DNA of 64,000 nucleotides from Staphylococcus sp. NAM3COL9 (GTDB taxonomy: Bacteria; Bacillota; Bacilli; Staphylococcales; Staphylococcaceae). Made by a program: the position numbers and the translations under genes. This document shows positions 19,265 to 29,258 of this stretch, piece by piece (the first letter of the stretch is position 1; each line of letters starts with the position of its first letter). Location of the stretch: NCBI RefSeq assembly GCF_001431205.1, contig NZ_LGPC01000011.1:403596-467595 (forward strand), in the 5' to 3' direction. Below the pieces are notes generated by a model. It did no database searches. It was not told the origin of the DNA and saw only the letters and a program-made list of their open reading frames with translations.

Positions 19265-20913
19265 TTATAAACCTATTACAAAGGCTTCAAACGGACGTAA
19301 TGCATCTAAATTCAATTTGTTATCTTTATAATTGTGGAGTTCAATATTACTTTCATTTATAATTTCATTGAATTCCAATGAGGCTGTCTTATCAGTTAAG
19401 TTTCCTATTACAAGTACACGTTTACCATCTAATTCTCTAATATAGGCAAATACACTTTCATTTTCAGCATCTATCAAATTAAAAGTACCATATGTAAAAA
19501 TAGCATGTGATTTTTTTACTTGAATCAGATATTTGTAAAAATTCAATATTGAATCAGAATCTTGTTGCTGTGATGATACATTAATTTCAGTGTAATTAGG
19601 GTTAACTGGGAACCAAGGCTCATGTTCAGAAAAACCACCGTTTGTAGCGTTAGTCCATTGCATTGGTGTACGAGAATTATCTCTATTTTCCATTTTGTGT
19701 TTATTTAACAGTTCGGTTAAATCGCCCCCCTGATTCTTAACGATATTATATTCATTAACTACAGCAATATCATTAAATGTTTCCACGCTTTCAAATGGAT
19801 AATTGGTCATACCGATTTCTTGACCTTGATATATAAATGGAGTGCCCTGTTGTAAGAAATATACAACCGCATGACTTGTAGCAGATTCATACCAAAATTT
19901 TTCATCATCTCCCCATGTAGATACACGTCTAGGTTGATCATGATTTTCTATAAATAATGCATTCCAGCCTACATCTTCAAGTTTTTTTGCCATCTATTTA
20001 ATACATCTTTATATGCTTTAACATCAAATTTAATATCACCAGTATTCCATAAACCTAAGTGCTCAAATTGGAAAATCATATTAAACTTACCTTTTTCTTC
20101 GCCAACCCATTCATCAGCAGTGTCAGGATTTACACCATTTGCTTCTCCCACTGTCATAATATCGTATTTACTTAAGGATTCATCCTTCATTTCTTGTAAC
20201 CAATCATGTATGCCAGGTTGATTCATATCTACATCAAATGCAGGTGCGTAAGTTTTTCCTTCAGGAATTGGTAAATCCCCTGCTTCAAATGTTTTCTTAA
20301 TATGCGTAATTGCATCCACTCTGAAGCCATCAATACCTTTTTCAAACCACCAGTTCATCATGTTAAATACAGCTGCTTTAACGTCTTTATTTTCCCAATT
20401 TAAATCAGGTTGTTTTTTACTAAATAAATGAAAATAATATTGACCTGTTGTTTTATCATATTCCCATGTAGAACCATTAAAAATACTTTCCCAATTATTA
20501 GGTTCTGATCCATCAGTTTTTGGATCTTCCCAGATATACCAGTCACGTTTTGGATTATCTTTACTAGATTTAGATTCTATAAACCATGGATGTTCGTCCG
20601 ATGTATGATTGACTACTAAATCTAAAATGAGTTTCATACCACGTTGATGTATACCATCTAATAATTGATCGAAATCTTCCATCGTTCCGAATTCGTCCAT
20701 TATATCTTGATAATCACTAATATCATAACCATTATCATCATTTGGTGATTTATACATAGGGCTTAACCAGATGATATCGATACCTAAATCTTGTATATAA
20801 TCCAACTTTTCAATAACCCCTTGTAAATCTCCAATACCATCGTTATTTGAATCATTAAAGCTTCGAGGATAAACTTGATATGCTACTGCCTCTTTCCACC
20901 ACTGTTTATTCAT
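19265..20913 (-). pseudogene. malA: Alpha-glucosidase MalA, split by a one-base frameshift
   Basis: GH13 enzyme hydrolysing maltose or alpha-1,4/1,6-linked glucosides in the cytoplasm. The N-terminal piece (20913 to 19969) has MNKQWWKEAVAYQVYPRSF, DLVVNHTSDEH and the nucleophile region DGFRVDAITH. The C-terminal piece (to 19265) has FIENHDQPR, the transition-state stabiliser region, and the C-terminal beta domain. They join at an A7 run in the coding strand (19982-19988): with eight A the protein would read RWQKKLEDVGWNALF, about 549 residues, full length for the family. So either a true -1 frameshift mutation, a slippage-prone switch, or a homopolymer read error. Starts directly after malR (one base gap), forming a malR-malA operon. 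Confidence 0.88.
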
Positions 20914-20914
20914 A

Positions 20915-21931
20915 TTATTGCTCCCTTTTTATTAGTTGAGTTGAGACCCGTTTAATAATCTCTGTTGGAATAACTTTATTAAAATTGATGATATGTTCTC
21001 TACGCATTAATTGGATGATTGAGTCGCCTGCTACTTCACCTAATAAGTCAGGATGTATATCGACTGCAGTTTGTGGGGGCGCTGCAAATTCAGTTAAGTA
21101 AGAATCATTGAATGTTGCTGTCTGAATATCTGTTGGTACATGAAGCTGTAATTCATACAATACGCTTAACAAAATATGATTGAGCATCGTATCTGATGTA
21201 ATAATGACAGAAGGTAGTGCATTATGTATGATTAAATGATGGAAATATGATTTTATGCTTTGGTAGTTCATATCAAAATATTCGATAAGAGCTGTTTGCT
21301 TTTGTTGTTTAAGTATATTGGAAAATCCTTTAATTCGATCTTTTACAACTTCATAATTTCCACATTCAGCTAAAAATAAAAAATTAGTATGACCAATACT
21401 TACAAGATAGCGCGTTAATTGCTCCGCTGCTTCAACATTATTATTATCTATATGAATGACTTGTTGATCCAATAAAGGATTCCCCACAACGACGTACGGC
21501 ATATTATGTTGGGCGAGTAATTGTTCTATCATATCGTTTTCTTTTGAATATAATAAAATAAAGCCATCTACTGCATGATAAGAAATCATGTGACTCACTT
21601 CTAATTCTATATTTTCGTATTGCTCACTTGTGGTTGATATTGTTGCATAACCTTGTGCTTTACATGATTTATATATACCCGCAAGGACATCTATGATAAA
21701 TGGATTTTGCCTTGTTTCTTTGTTCTCGCTTTTTTGAATGATACCTACTGTATTAGATTGTTTTGTAACTAATGTTCGTGCTGCATGATTTGGTTGATAA
21801 TCTAATTCTTTCATCACCGATAATACTTTTACCCTAGTAGTATCGCTTATACGATTATTACCACTAATGACACGTGAAACTGTCGATGGTGATACGTTTG
21901 CTGCTTTTGCAACATCCTTTATAGTTACCAA
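20915..21931 (-). CDS. malR: LacI-family maltose regulator MalR
   Basis: Transcriptional repressor of 338 residues: N-terminal LacI helix-turn-helix (VTIKDVAKAANVSPSTVSRVI, where the hinge continues to ~60) and a periplasmic-binding-protein-like sugar-sensing domain. Adjacent to malA, so it probably represses the maltose operon and itself. Start is a TTG at 21931 after AAAGGATGAG. Two palindromic LacI-type sites lie within 110 bases upstream. Confidence 0.9.
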   Translation of the reverse strand: MVTIKDVAKAANVSPSTVSRVISGNNRISDTTRVKVLSVMKELDYQPNHAARTLVTKQSNTVGIIQKSENKETRQNPFIIDVLAGIYKSCKAQGYATISTTSEQYENIELEVSHMISYHAVDGFILLYSKENDMIEQLLAQHNMPYVVVGNPLLDQQVIHIDNNNVEAAEQLTRYLVSIGHTNFLFLAECGNYEVVKDRIKGFSNILKQQKQTALIEYFDMNYQSIKSYFHHLIIHNALPSVIITSDTMLNHILLSVLYELQLHVPTDIQTATFNDSYLTEFAAPPQTAVDIHPDLLGEVAGDSIIQLMRREHIINFNKVIPTEIIKRVSTQLIKREQ

Positions 21932-21958
21932 GTTGGCTCATCCTTTTAATGTTTATAA

Positions 21959-21974
21959 TTAAAGCGCTTTCAAA
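21959..21974. promoter_or_regulatory. cre-like or MalR operator upstream of malR
   Basis: TTAAAGCGCTTTCAAA, on the minus strand TTTGAAAGCGCTTTAA, is close to the CcpA cre consensus with one mismatch and is almost perfectly palindromic, 28 bases before the malR start. Binding protein not determinable from sequence. Confidence 0.5.
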
Positions 21975-22022
21975 GATATATTTATAATGATAAATAAGTA
22001 TATAGGGAAAGTCAAAGGTATT

Positions 22023-22040
22023 TGTGCAAACGATTGCATA
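22023..22040. promoter_or_regulatory. Probable MalR operator
   Basis: The palindrome TGCAAACGATTGCA (22025-22038) has the central CG and GCAA half-sites typical of LacI-family operators such as streptococcal MalR sites. It lies about 95 bases upstream of malR. Confidence 0.5.
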
Positions 22041-22144
22041 AAGTTGTTTTTTTCTCTACAACCATGAGTTAAGATTTCTTTTGAAAATACTATTCATTGG
22101 GAAATTAACGTCATACTAAGACTGTAATTGAAAAAATTGTAAAA

Positions 22145-22183
22145 AAACTACCAACAAAGGCCCTAGGGTTTTGTTGGTAGTTC
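22145..22183 (-). terminator. Terminator after gnd
   Basis: AACTACCAACAAA and TTTGTTGGTAGTT flank a GGCCCTAGGG-containing loop. On the minus strand the stem is followed by a run of T residues. Confidence 0.85.
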
Positions 22184-22234
22184 CAAACACGAAAAAAGTA
22201 TCGTGATTTTTGTAATGTTATATACAAATGAATA

Positions 22235-23644
22235 TTAGTCTTCAATCCATTGTGTATGGAATACGCCTTCACGGTCTTTACGTTCGTAAGTATGTGCACC
22301 AAAATAATCACGTTGAGCTTGAATTAAGTTAGCTGGTAAGTTTTCTGAACGATAACTATCATAATAGTTAATACTTGCAGAGAAACCTGGTGTTGGAACA
22401 CCATTTTGTACACCAGTAGCTACAACATCACGTAATGCATCTTGATAGTTTGTTACGATATCTTTGAAGTACGGATCTAATAACAGATTTTGTAATTCTG
22501 TATCATTATCATAAGCTTCTTTAATTTTTTGTAAGAATTGCGCACGAATAATGCAACCTTCACGCCAAATCATAGCAAGCTCTCCTAATTTTAAATTCCA
22601 TTCATTGTCGTCACTAGCTTTTCTCATTTGAGCAAAGCCTTGTGCGTATGAACAAATTTTACTCATATATAGTGCTTTACGGATTTTTTCAAGGAATTCT
22701 GCTTTATTACCTTCAAATTTAGTACTTGGTCCATTTAATTGTTTAGAAGCATTCACACGTTCTTCTTTGATTGAAGATATAAAGCGTGCAAATACTGATT
22801 CAGTAATAATTGTTAATGGGATACCTAATTCTAAAGCATTAATAGAAGTCCATTTACCTGTACCTTTTTGTCCTGCAGTATCCATGATTTTTTCAACTAA
22901 TGGACCATTACCATCATCATCTAATTTAGTGAAGATGTCACCTGTGATTTCAATCAAGTAACTTGAAAGTTCGCCAGCATTCCAATCTTTGAATGTTTGT
23001 GAAATTTCTTCATGAGACATACCAAGTAAGTCTTTCATCATTGCGTAACTTTCAGCAATTAACTGCATATCTGCATATTCAATACCGTTATGTACCATTT
23101 TAACGTAGTGACCGGCGCCATTAGGTCCAATATAAGCTACACATGCAGCGCCATCTTCAGCTTTAGCAGAGATTGCTTCTACAATATCACTTACTTTATC
23201 AAATGCTTCTTGTTGCCCACCAGGCATTAATGAAGGACCAGTAAGCGCGCCAACTTCACCACCAGAAACGCCCATTCCGATGAAGTTAACACCACTTTCA
23301 GCTAGTGCTTTATTACGTCTGATTGTATCTTGATAATTAGTGTTACCACCATCGATTAAAATATCATCATTATCTAGTAATGGTAATAAACTATCGATTG
23401 TTGCATCTGTTGCTGATCCTGCCTTAACCATTAATAAAATCTTACGGGGTTTTTCTAGAGAATTCACAAACTCCTCTATAGAGTACGTCGGATGTATATT
23501 TTTACCTTCTGATTCAGTTACCATTTCATCTGTTTTAGAAGATGAACGGTTAAAAACTGAAACGCTATATCCTCGTGATTCAATATTCCAAGCAAGGTTT
23601 TTACCCATTACGGCTAAACCTACTACACCAATTTGTTGTGTCAT
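22235..23644 (-). CDS. gnd: 6-phosphogluconate dehydrogenase (decarboxylating)
   Basis: Converts 6-phosphogluconate to ribulose-5-phosphate, CO2 and NADPH. 469 residues: N-terminal Rossmann motif [20 protein letters not shown], Arg in [10 protein letters not shown] that favours NADP, the signature [29 protein letters not shown], and a C-terminal tail GVFHTQW. Works with zwf nearby. Own terminator downstream, so probably monocistronic. Confidence 0.95.
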   Translation of the reverse strand: MTQQIGVVGLAVMGKNLAWNIESRGYSVSVFNRSSSKTDEMVTESEGKNIHPTYSIEEFVNSLEKPRKILLMVKAGSATDATIDSLLPLLDNDDILIDGGNTNYQDTIRRNKALAESGVNFIGMGVSGGEVGALTGPSLMPGGQQEAFDKVSDIVEAISAKAEDGAACVAYIGPNGAGHYVKMVHNGIEYADMQLIAESYAMMKDLLGMSHEEISQTFKDWNAGELSSYLIEITGDIFTKLDDDGNGPLVEKIMDTAGQKGTGKWTSINALELGIPLTIITESVFARFISSIKEERVNASKQLNGPSTKFEGNKAEFLEKIRKALYMSKICSYAQGFAQMRKASDDNEWNLKLGELAMIWREGCIIRAQFLQKIKEAYDNDTELQNLLLDPYFKDIVTNYQDALRDVVATGVQNGVPTPGFSASINYYDSYRSENLPANLIQAQRDYFGAHTYERKDREGVFHTQWIED

Positions 23645-23712
23645 TTAACTAACCTCTCTTATTAAAGTTTTCTCATATATTGTATCATAAAGCATCACTC
23701 ATATTCACTTAA

Positions 23713-24849
23713 TCAGTTTTCAGATTTTTGAGTAATTATTTCAACTATTTTTAAAAGCTGTTCTGCTAAAAGATTTAAAGCGTCAATTGACATACGTTCT
23801 TCAGTTGTATGGATGTGCTCGTAACCTACACCTAAGATAACTGTAGGAATACCTAATTGATTAATAATATTACCATCAGACCCGCCGCCAGCCATAACTG
23901 TGTTCGGTGTTAATCCTAATGCAATTGCACTGGCTTTAGCTACGTTAGTAACTGTGGCATCTTGTGAAATTTTAAAGCCAGGATAACTATTAATAATTTC
24001 AACTGTAGCCGAGCAACCATATTTTTCTGCTGTTTCTTCAAAAACAGATTTCATATGAGCCACTTGAGCGTTTATACTTTCGTCTGAGTGTGATCGAGCT
24101 TCAGCCATAAGTGTTACTTTGTCAGCTACAATGTTAGTTGCAGATCCACCTTCAAAACGACCTATATTTGCTGTTGTATATTCGTCTATCTGACCTAATT
24201 TCATCGCACTTATAGCTTTAGCGGCAATATTAATCGCACTCACACCTTTGTTAGGTACACTCGCGTGAGCTTTTTTACCATGAATTGTAGTGTTGATTTT
24301 CATTTGCGTGGGTGCATTAATAACAGTTGTTCCAACATCTACACTTGCATCAATAGCATAGCCATATTTAGCATCGAGTAAAGAAGTATCTAGTACTTTT
24401 GCACCTTCCAAACCAGATTCTTCAGAAACAGTAAGTACAAATTGAATGTTACCATGTGGTATGTCTTGTTCATTTAATATGTAAATTAACTCTAAAATAG
24501 TAGCTAATCCAGCTTTATCATCAGCGCCTAAAATTGTAGTTCCATCTGAATAGATGTAACCGTCATCTTTAATTATCGGTTTTACATTAACGCCCGGTAC
24601 AACTGTATCCATATGACTTGTGAAATAAATATTATCTATGTTTTCATCATTTGTCGTAGCCTTTAATGTGCAAATTAAATTATTTGCTCCTAAATTTTCA
24701 TGTTGGCCAGCATTGTCTTCCACTACCTTTAATCCAGATTTTTCAAACTTAGATTTGAGTAACTGTTGAATTTCATTCTCATTTCCACTCTCAGAATCAA
24801 TTTGTACTAATTCCAAAAAAGTATCTAGGAGTCGTTGTTTATTTATCAT
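23713..24849 (-). CDS. M20-family metallopeptidase, PepT-like (YqjE type)
   Basis: Zinc aminopeptidase acting on small peptides in the cytoplasm. 378 residues: metal and catalytic residues in FTSHMDTVVPG, TILGADDKAGLATILEL, VSEESGLEGAK and GGGSDGNI, and the last ligand in GYEHIHTTEE. A dimerisation domain insert runs from ~180 to 290. Resembles B. subtilis YqjE and PepT; tripeptide specificity is by family analogy only. Confidence 0.85.
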   Translation of the reverse strand: MINKQRLLDTFLELVQIDSESGNENEIQQLLKSKFEKSGLKVVEDNAGQHENLGANNLICTLKATTNDENIDNIYFTSHMDTVVPGVNVKPIIKDDGYIYSDGTTILGADDKAGLATILELIYILNEQDIPHGNIQFVLTVSEESGLEGAKVLDTSLLDAKYGYAIDASVDVGTTVINAPTQMKINTTIHGKKAHASVPNKGVSAINIAAKAISAMKLGQIDEYTTANIGRFEGGSATNIVADKVTLMAEARSHSDESINAQVAHMKSVFEETAEKYGCSATVEIINSYPGFKISQDATVTNVAKASAIALGLTPNTVMAGGGSDGNIINQLGIPTVILGVGYEHIHTTEERMSIDALNLLAEQLLKIVEIITQKSEN

Positions 24850-25068
24850 TTGAAAATCTCCATTCCATTATTTATATGCCGTACCTTTAAGTGTAACGGA
24901 ATGTGTCCATATTCAAAACTAATATGTTTCAATTCTAGAGGGTTTGTATGATAAAATAATATGATAAAATAGTTTGAAATTGAATGTGTTATGATTGAAT
25001 TATATTGATATATACAGTGTGTTTAATCTATATTTTAATTCCATATTCTAGATTTGGAGGAATCATCT

Positions 25069-25167
25069 TTGAGTAACAACAAAGTTCTAAGAGTCATTAT
25101 TATAGTCATGTTAGTAGCTGTTATACTCGCATTGGTATTGACTAGTGTCGTTCCATTAGTGAATTAA
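25069..25167 (+). CDS. Small single-pass membrane peptide, Prli42/DUF4044-like
   Basis: A 32-residue ORF (TTG start) seven bases after TTTGGAGGA. It begins MSNNKVLRVII and continues as one hydrophobic helix to VVPLVN. Basic residues (Lys5, Arg8) before the helix fit a cytoplasmic N-terminus. Length, start sequence and location between a YqjE-type peptidase gene and a YqjA-type exporter gene fit the Prli42 family. In Listeria that family anchors the stressosome to the membrane. Staphylococci are not known to have a full RsbR stressosome, so the role here is open. Confidence 0.65.
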   Translation: MSNNKVLRVIIIVMLVAVILALVLTSVVPLVN

Positions 25168-25260
25168 TCATAATGGTATTTGAAAGTATCAATTCTTAAT
25201 TAAAAATTATTTTATTATTGAAAGTGATAAACCACTAATATTTGTATAGTTGAAAATGAA

Positions 25261-25308
25261 TAAAGCCATACAAGATCCTTAACTCATAAGAATTTTGTAT
25301 GGCTTTTA
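25261..25308. terminator. Terminator between the small membrane gene and the exporter gene
   Basis: AAAGCCATACAA (from 25262) pairs with TTGTATGGCTTT (25294-25305), with T-rich sequence after it on the plus strand and A-rich before it, so it may serve both converging genes. Confidence 0.75.
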
Positions 25309-25314
25309 TATTTA

Positions 25315-26307
25315 TTAGGATGTTGCGATTTTAGGATCACTATGTAATCTTAAAGAGCCGAATTGTGATTTTAATAATAAATATGATTCAAGCTCATTTA
25401 AAAGTTGTAATAAATTGGCACGTGTTCGAAAAGCCTCATGTGATGCAGGTAAGTCTAATTCATTTAATTCTATTCGAATTTCATATAACGAATGCAATCT
25501 TAATACAGTATAATCATTACTATTTACATTTGTCCCTACTTCAGCAAATAAATTAGATATTTTGGATAATAAGCAATCTTTTGTTTCAATATTTTGAAGG
25601 ATTAGAGCCATTCTTCGTAATAGTTCTAACTGTTCTTCCCGCATATCAAAATAATGATAATAAGAGTTTTCATTTCTAACATAGTGATTCTTAACATCTC
25701 TAAATGCGATTGATTTAGCTTTGCGAATCGTAACTTTTAACTTCTCAAAGGATATGTCTAAACTTGGGCTTGGGTTTTTACAAGCCTTACTGAACATTTG
25801 AAAAATTTCCGTAAATTGGTTTTCGATTTGTTGTTTATATTGTTTTAAATTACTATCTAAGCTTGGCATAATAACGTTCATTAAGAATGCGATGCCTAGC
25901 CCAACAATTAATAAGATAATTTCATTGAAAAATAAATCTATATCAATCGTTTTAGCATTGAACACATGAAGTAAAATAACACAACTTGTAACAACACCTT
26001 CTTGAACTTTAAATACAACAGTTAAAGGAATAAAAAGTAATACAATGATACCTAAAACAATTGCGTTTTGTCCTAATAAATTAAAAACAATAGAGCCAAG
26101 TGCGAGTATCATAAGACAAGATACAAAACGAGATACAATTGCTTGTAGCGAATGCACCTTTGTATGTTTAATACAAAGTACCACTAAAATGGCACTAGAT
26201 GCAAAATTATCTAAACCGATTAATTTTGCAATAATAATACCCAGTGCCATTCCAATTGCAGTCTTTATCGTTCTAAATCCGATGCGGTATGGATTCAAAC
26301 GTGTCAT
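25315..26307 (-). CDS. Aromatic acid exporter / FUSC family membrane protein (YqjA-like)
   Basis: 330 residues: an N-terminal half with about four to five membrane helices (ALGIIIAKLIGL, SAILVVLCIKHTKVHSLQAIVSRF with the conserved basic stretch) to ~residue 150. The soluble, helical C-terminal half has YYHYFDMREEQLELLRRM. Fits the ArAE_1 family exemplified by B. subtilis YqjA. Substrate unknown. ATG at 26307 lies 12 bases after the brxB stop codon, so it is probably cotranscribed with brxB. Confidence 0.8.
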   Translation of the reverse strand: MTRLNPYRIGFRTIKTAIGMALGIIIAKLIGLDNFASSAILVVLCIKHTKVHSLQAIVSRFVSCLMILALGSIVFNLLGQNAIVLGIIVLLFIPLTVVFKVQEGVVTSCVILLHVFNAKTIDIDLFFNEIILLIVGLGIAFLMNVIMPSLDSNLKQYKQQIENQFTEIFQMFSKACKNPSPSLDISFEKLKVTIRKAKSIAFRDVKNHYVRNENSYYHYFDMREEQLELLRRMALILQNIETKDCLLSKISNLFAEVGTNVNSNDYTVLRLHSLYEIRIELNELDLPASHEAFRTRANLLQLLNELESYLLLKSQFGSLRLHSDPKIATS

Positions 26308-26319
26308 GTGTTAGTCCCT

Positions 26320-26757
26320 CTATTTTTCGTCACAATAAGTGTCGAATGTGTTTTGTAATTGAGTGATGACATCCATTACGTCATGACCTTCAATTTGGTG
26401 ACGTTCTACCATTTGGGTGATTTTACCATCTTTGATTAATGCAAACGATGGACTTGATGGTGCATAACCTTCAAAATAATCTCTTGCTTGTTGCGTTGCT
26501 TCTTTATCTTGGCCAGCAAATACAGTTACAAGGCGGTCAGGTGTTTTATCGTAATGTAAAGCATGTGTTGCCGCTGGTCTAGCAATACCGCCAGCACAAC
26601 CACATACTGAGTTAACCATCACAAGTGTCGTTCCTTCTTGTTGTATTACTTTATCTACTTCTTCTGGAGATGTTAATTGCTCGTATCCAGCTTGTTCTAT
26701 TTCATTTCTTGCTTGATTAACAACATCTGTCATATATAAATCAAAATTTAAATCCAT
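26320..26757 (-). CDS. brxB: Bacilliredoxin BrxA/BrxB (YphP/YqiW family)
   Basis: Removes bacillithiol from S-bacillithiolated proteins, part of the redox repair system. 145 residues with a thioredoxin fold and the CGC active site, Cys52-Gly-Cys54, in [14 protein letters not shown]. Located next to the bkd operon like B. subtilis yqiW, which suggests BrxB over BrxA. ATG at 26757 follows AAAGGTGA; an upstream start at 26775 lacks support. Confidence 0.88.
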   Translation of the reverse strand: MDLNFDLYMTDVVNQARNEIEQAGYEQLTSPEEVDKVIQQEGTTLVMVNSVCGCAGGIARPAATHALHYDKTPDRLVTVFAGQDKEATQQARDYFEGYAPSSPSFALIKDGKITQMVERHQIEGHDVMDVITQLQNTFDTYCDEK

Positions 26758-26917
26758 AATAACGTCACCTTTCATTTCTGAATTCTTACTTTTATTCTAC
26801 TAATATATGCGCAATACTTCAACATGTGTGTTTATTATGTATAATAATATTGCTTAAATTCATAAAAATTATATCGCGGACAGTTGATGAAACACGTGTA
26901 AAATCAACAAATAAAAT

Positions 26918-26956
26918 AAAAACGAGTGTGAAACGTTTGTCTCACACTCGTTTTTT
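26918..26956. terminator. Terminator after the bkd operon
   Basis: AAAAACGAGTGTGA (from 26918) and TCACACTCGTTTTTT (to 26956) form a perfect GC-rich stem with A- and T-tracts on its two sides; it separates bkdB from brxB. Confidence 0.9.
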
Positions 26957-26993
26957 AAACTTGAAAATCAATTAGACTACAGCGCTAAATATA

Positions 26994-28262
26994 TTAATAT
27001 ATGCTTGTATGTTCAATTGAATATTGTTCAATACGTGTTTTTACAAAATTCATGAATCTACCAGCTTGAAGGCCATCTAATATACGGTGATCAATCGATA
27101 GACATAAATTAACCATATTGCGAATTGCAATCATATCATCGATAACGACAGGTTTTTTAATAATAGATTCAATCTGTAATATTGCCGCTTGAGGATGGTT
27201 GATGATACCCATAGATGAAACAGAACCAAAAGTTCCTGTATTATTCACAGTAAATGTACCACCTTGCATATCGTCAGAGCGTAATTTTTTATTACGCGCT
27301 TTATTTGCAAGCTCATTAATTTCACGAGCAATACCTTTAATTGATTTTTCGTCTGCGTTTTTAATTACAGGGACATATAATTTATCTTCATCTGCGACAG
27401 CTATAGAAATATTTATATCTTTATGCATAATGATTTCTGAATCTGACCAGCTACTATTTAATAACGGATACGCTTTCAAGCCTTCCGCTACAGCTTTTAC
27501 GAAAAATGCAAAGAAAGTTAAATTATATCCTTCACTATCTTTGAAGCTTTGTTTATGATAATTACGTGTTTTCACTAAATTTGAAGCGTCCGATTCTACC
27601 ATCATCCATGCATGCGGTATTTCATTGACACTATTTACCATGTTTTGAGCGATTTGCTTACGCACGCCATTAACTGGAATTGATGATCCTGGAGAAGGTT
27701 CATTGTAATACGCTTGTTTTGTAACTTTAGGTGAATCTTTTGGTGCTACAACCGTTGAAGGCGTTTTGTTCGTGCCTTCTTTAATTACTTTTTCAATATC
27801 TTTTTTAGAAACTCGACCTTCAAAACCAGTACCAATTACTTCAGATAACTCGATTTGATTTTCTGAAGCAAGTTTAAATACCACTGGTGAAAAGCGACCG
27901 TTGTTTTTGGGTTTATCTACATTTGAAGCACTATTTACATTATTATCTATATCATTTGAAGCAACGTCTTGAACTTCATTAGATTCTGTTGATTGTTGTG
28001 TATTTGAATTGTTTGTTTCTTGTGATTCATCACCAATATCAACAAGGCATATGGCTTCATTTACCGCTACTGTTGTGCCTTCTTCTACTATAATTTCTTT
28101 AATTGTTCCTGAAAATGAAGATGGCACTTCTGCTGTCACTTTATCAGTGATAACTTCGCATAATGGATCATATTCTTCAACAGTATCACCTACAGATACA
28201 AGCCATTGTTCTATTGTTCCTTCGTGCACACTTTCACCGAGTTTAGGCATTTTGATTTCCAT
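26994..28262 (-). CDS. bkdB: Branched-chain 2-oxoacid dehydrogenase E2 (dihydrolipoamide acyltransferase)
   Basis: Core subunit transferring the branched acyl group from lipoate to CoA. 422 residues: lipoyl domain ~1-77 with the lipoylated Lys41 in EVITDKVTAEVPS, Asn/Ser-rich linker, E3/E1-binding peripheral domain ~122-160 (FSPVVFKLASENQIEL), second linker, and catalytic domain with SIDHRILDGLQAGRF. Last gene of lpdA-bkdAA-bkdAB-bkdB, 12 bases after bkdAB. The complex makes isobutyryl-, isovaleryl- and 2-methylbutyryl-CoA, primers of the iso/anteiso membrane fatty acids of staphylococci. Confidence 0.93.
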   Translation of the reverse strand: MEIKMPKLGESVHEGTIEQWLVSVGDTVEEYDPLCEVITDKVTAEVPSSFSGTIKEIIVEEGTTVAVNEAICLVDIGDESQETNNSNTQQSTESNEVQDVASNDIDNNVNSASNVDKPKNNGRFSPVVFKLASENQIELSEVIGTGFEGRVSKKDIEKVIKEGTNKTPSTVVAPKDSPKVTKQAYYNEPSPGSSIPVNGVRKQIAQNMVNSVNEIPHAWMMVESDASNLVKTRNYHKQSFKDSEGYNLTFFAFFVKAVAEGLKAYPLLNSSWSDSEIIMHKDINISIAVADEDKLYVPVIKNADEKSIKGIAREINELANKARNKKLRSDDMQGGTFTVNNTGTFGSVSSMGIINHPQAAILQIESIIKKPVVIDDMIAIRNMVNLCLSIDHRILDGLQAGRFMNFVKTRIEQYSIEHTSIY

Positions 28263-28274
28263 GATTGTGCCTCC

Positions 28275-29258
28275 TTAAAATTCTGCGAGTTCTCGCATTT
28301 TAATTTTTATCTTATCTGGATTGATCATAAACTCGTCTTCGAGTGTTGGTGCAAATGGCATTGATGGAACGTCTGGTCCCGCAAGTCTCATTATAGGTGC
28401 ATCTAAATCAAATAAACAGTTTTCAGATATAATCGCAGATACTTCAGAAATAATACTACCTTCTAAGTTATCTTCTGTAACTAATAATACTTTGCCAGTC
28501 AATTTAGCACGTTCAATAATTGTTTCTTTATCTAACGGGTAAACTGTACGTAAATCAACAACTTCTACATTAATATCATCTTCAGATAACATATCTGCGG
28601 CTTGGATACAGTAATTCACACATAAACCATAAGTGAAAACAGTAATATCATCGCCTTCACGTTTAACATCGGCTTTACCTATAGGCACAGTGTAATAGTC
28701 TTCTGGTACTTCTTCTTTTAGTAATCGATATGCCTTTTTATGTTCAAAGAATAGCACTGGATCATTCGTCTCGATTGATGACAATAGTAAACCTTTTGCA
28801 TCATAAGGTGTAGAAGGTATAACAATAGTCAAACCAGGTGTCGATGCAAATATCGCTTCAACACTTTGTGAATGATAAAGCGCACCATGAATTCCGCCAC
28901 CAAACGGCGCACGAATTGTAATCGGACATTGCCAATCATTATTGGAACGATATCTCATCTTAGCAGCTTCACTAATGATTTGGTTTGTAGCTGGTAAAAT
29001 ATAATCAGCGAACTGAATTTCAGCAACAGGACGTTTACCTAACATTGCAGCGCCTATACTTGTACCAACTATATTAGATTCTGCTAATGGCGTGTCTAAA
29101 ACACGCGCTTCACCATATTTTTCTTGTAATCCTAAAGTGACCCCAAATACGCCACCTTTTATGCCGACATCCTCTCCTAATACGAAAACGTCATTATCTT
29201 TTTCCATTGATTGGTCTAGCCCTTGCTGGATAGCTTCTAAATAGGATAATTTAGCCAT
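28275..29258 (-). CDS. bkdAB: Branched-chain 2-oxoacid dehydrogenase E1 beta
   Basis: Forms the alpha2beta2 thiamine-diphosphate decarboxylase with BkdAA. 327 residues with transketolase-type Pyr domain (VLGEDVGIKGGVFGVT, GAAMLGKRPVAEIQFADY) and C-terminal transketolase domain (VVDLRTVYPLDKE). ATG at 29258 follows GAAGGAGG; the frame extends upstream to 29285 without a site. Overlaps the end of bkdAA by 8 bases. Confidence 0.93.
   Translation of the reverse strand: MAKLSYLEAIQQGLDQSMEKDNDVFVLGEDVGIKGGVFGVTLGLQEKYGEARVLDTPLAESNIVGTSIGAAMLGKRPVAEIQFADYILPATNQIISEAAKMRYRSNNDWQCPITIRAPFGGGIHGALYHSQSVEAIFASTPGLTIVIPSTPYDAKGLLLSSIETNDPVLFFEHKKAYRLLKEEVPEDYYTVPIGKADVKREGDDITVFTYGLCVNYCIQAADMLSEDDINVEVVDLRTVYPLDKETIIERAKLTGKVLLVTEDNLEGSIISEVSAIISENCLFDLDAPIMRLAGPDVPSMPFAPTLEDEFMINPDKIKIKMRELAEF

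Larger units (their letters stand above)
21932..22144. other. malR-gnd intergenic region
   Basis: Contains the two palindromic operators listed separately and presumably the malR promoter on the minus strand; no convincing coding sequence. The gnd terminator lies at its right-hand end. Confidence 0.6.

Noticed and set aside
22111..22311. 66-codon frame on the minus strand
   Set aside because: Overlaps the end of gnd in another frame and crosses its terminator.
23340..23648. 102-codon plus-strand frame
   Set aside because: Antisense to gnd with no ribosome site; a shadow frame.
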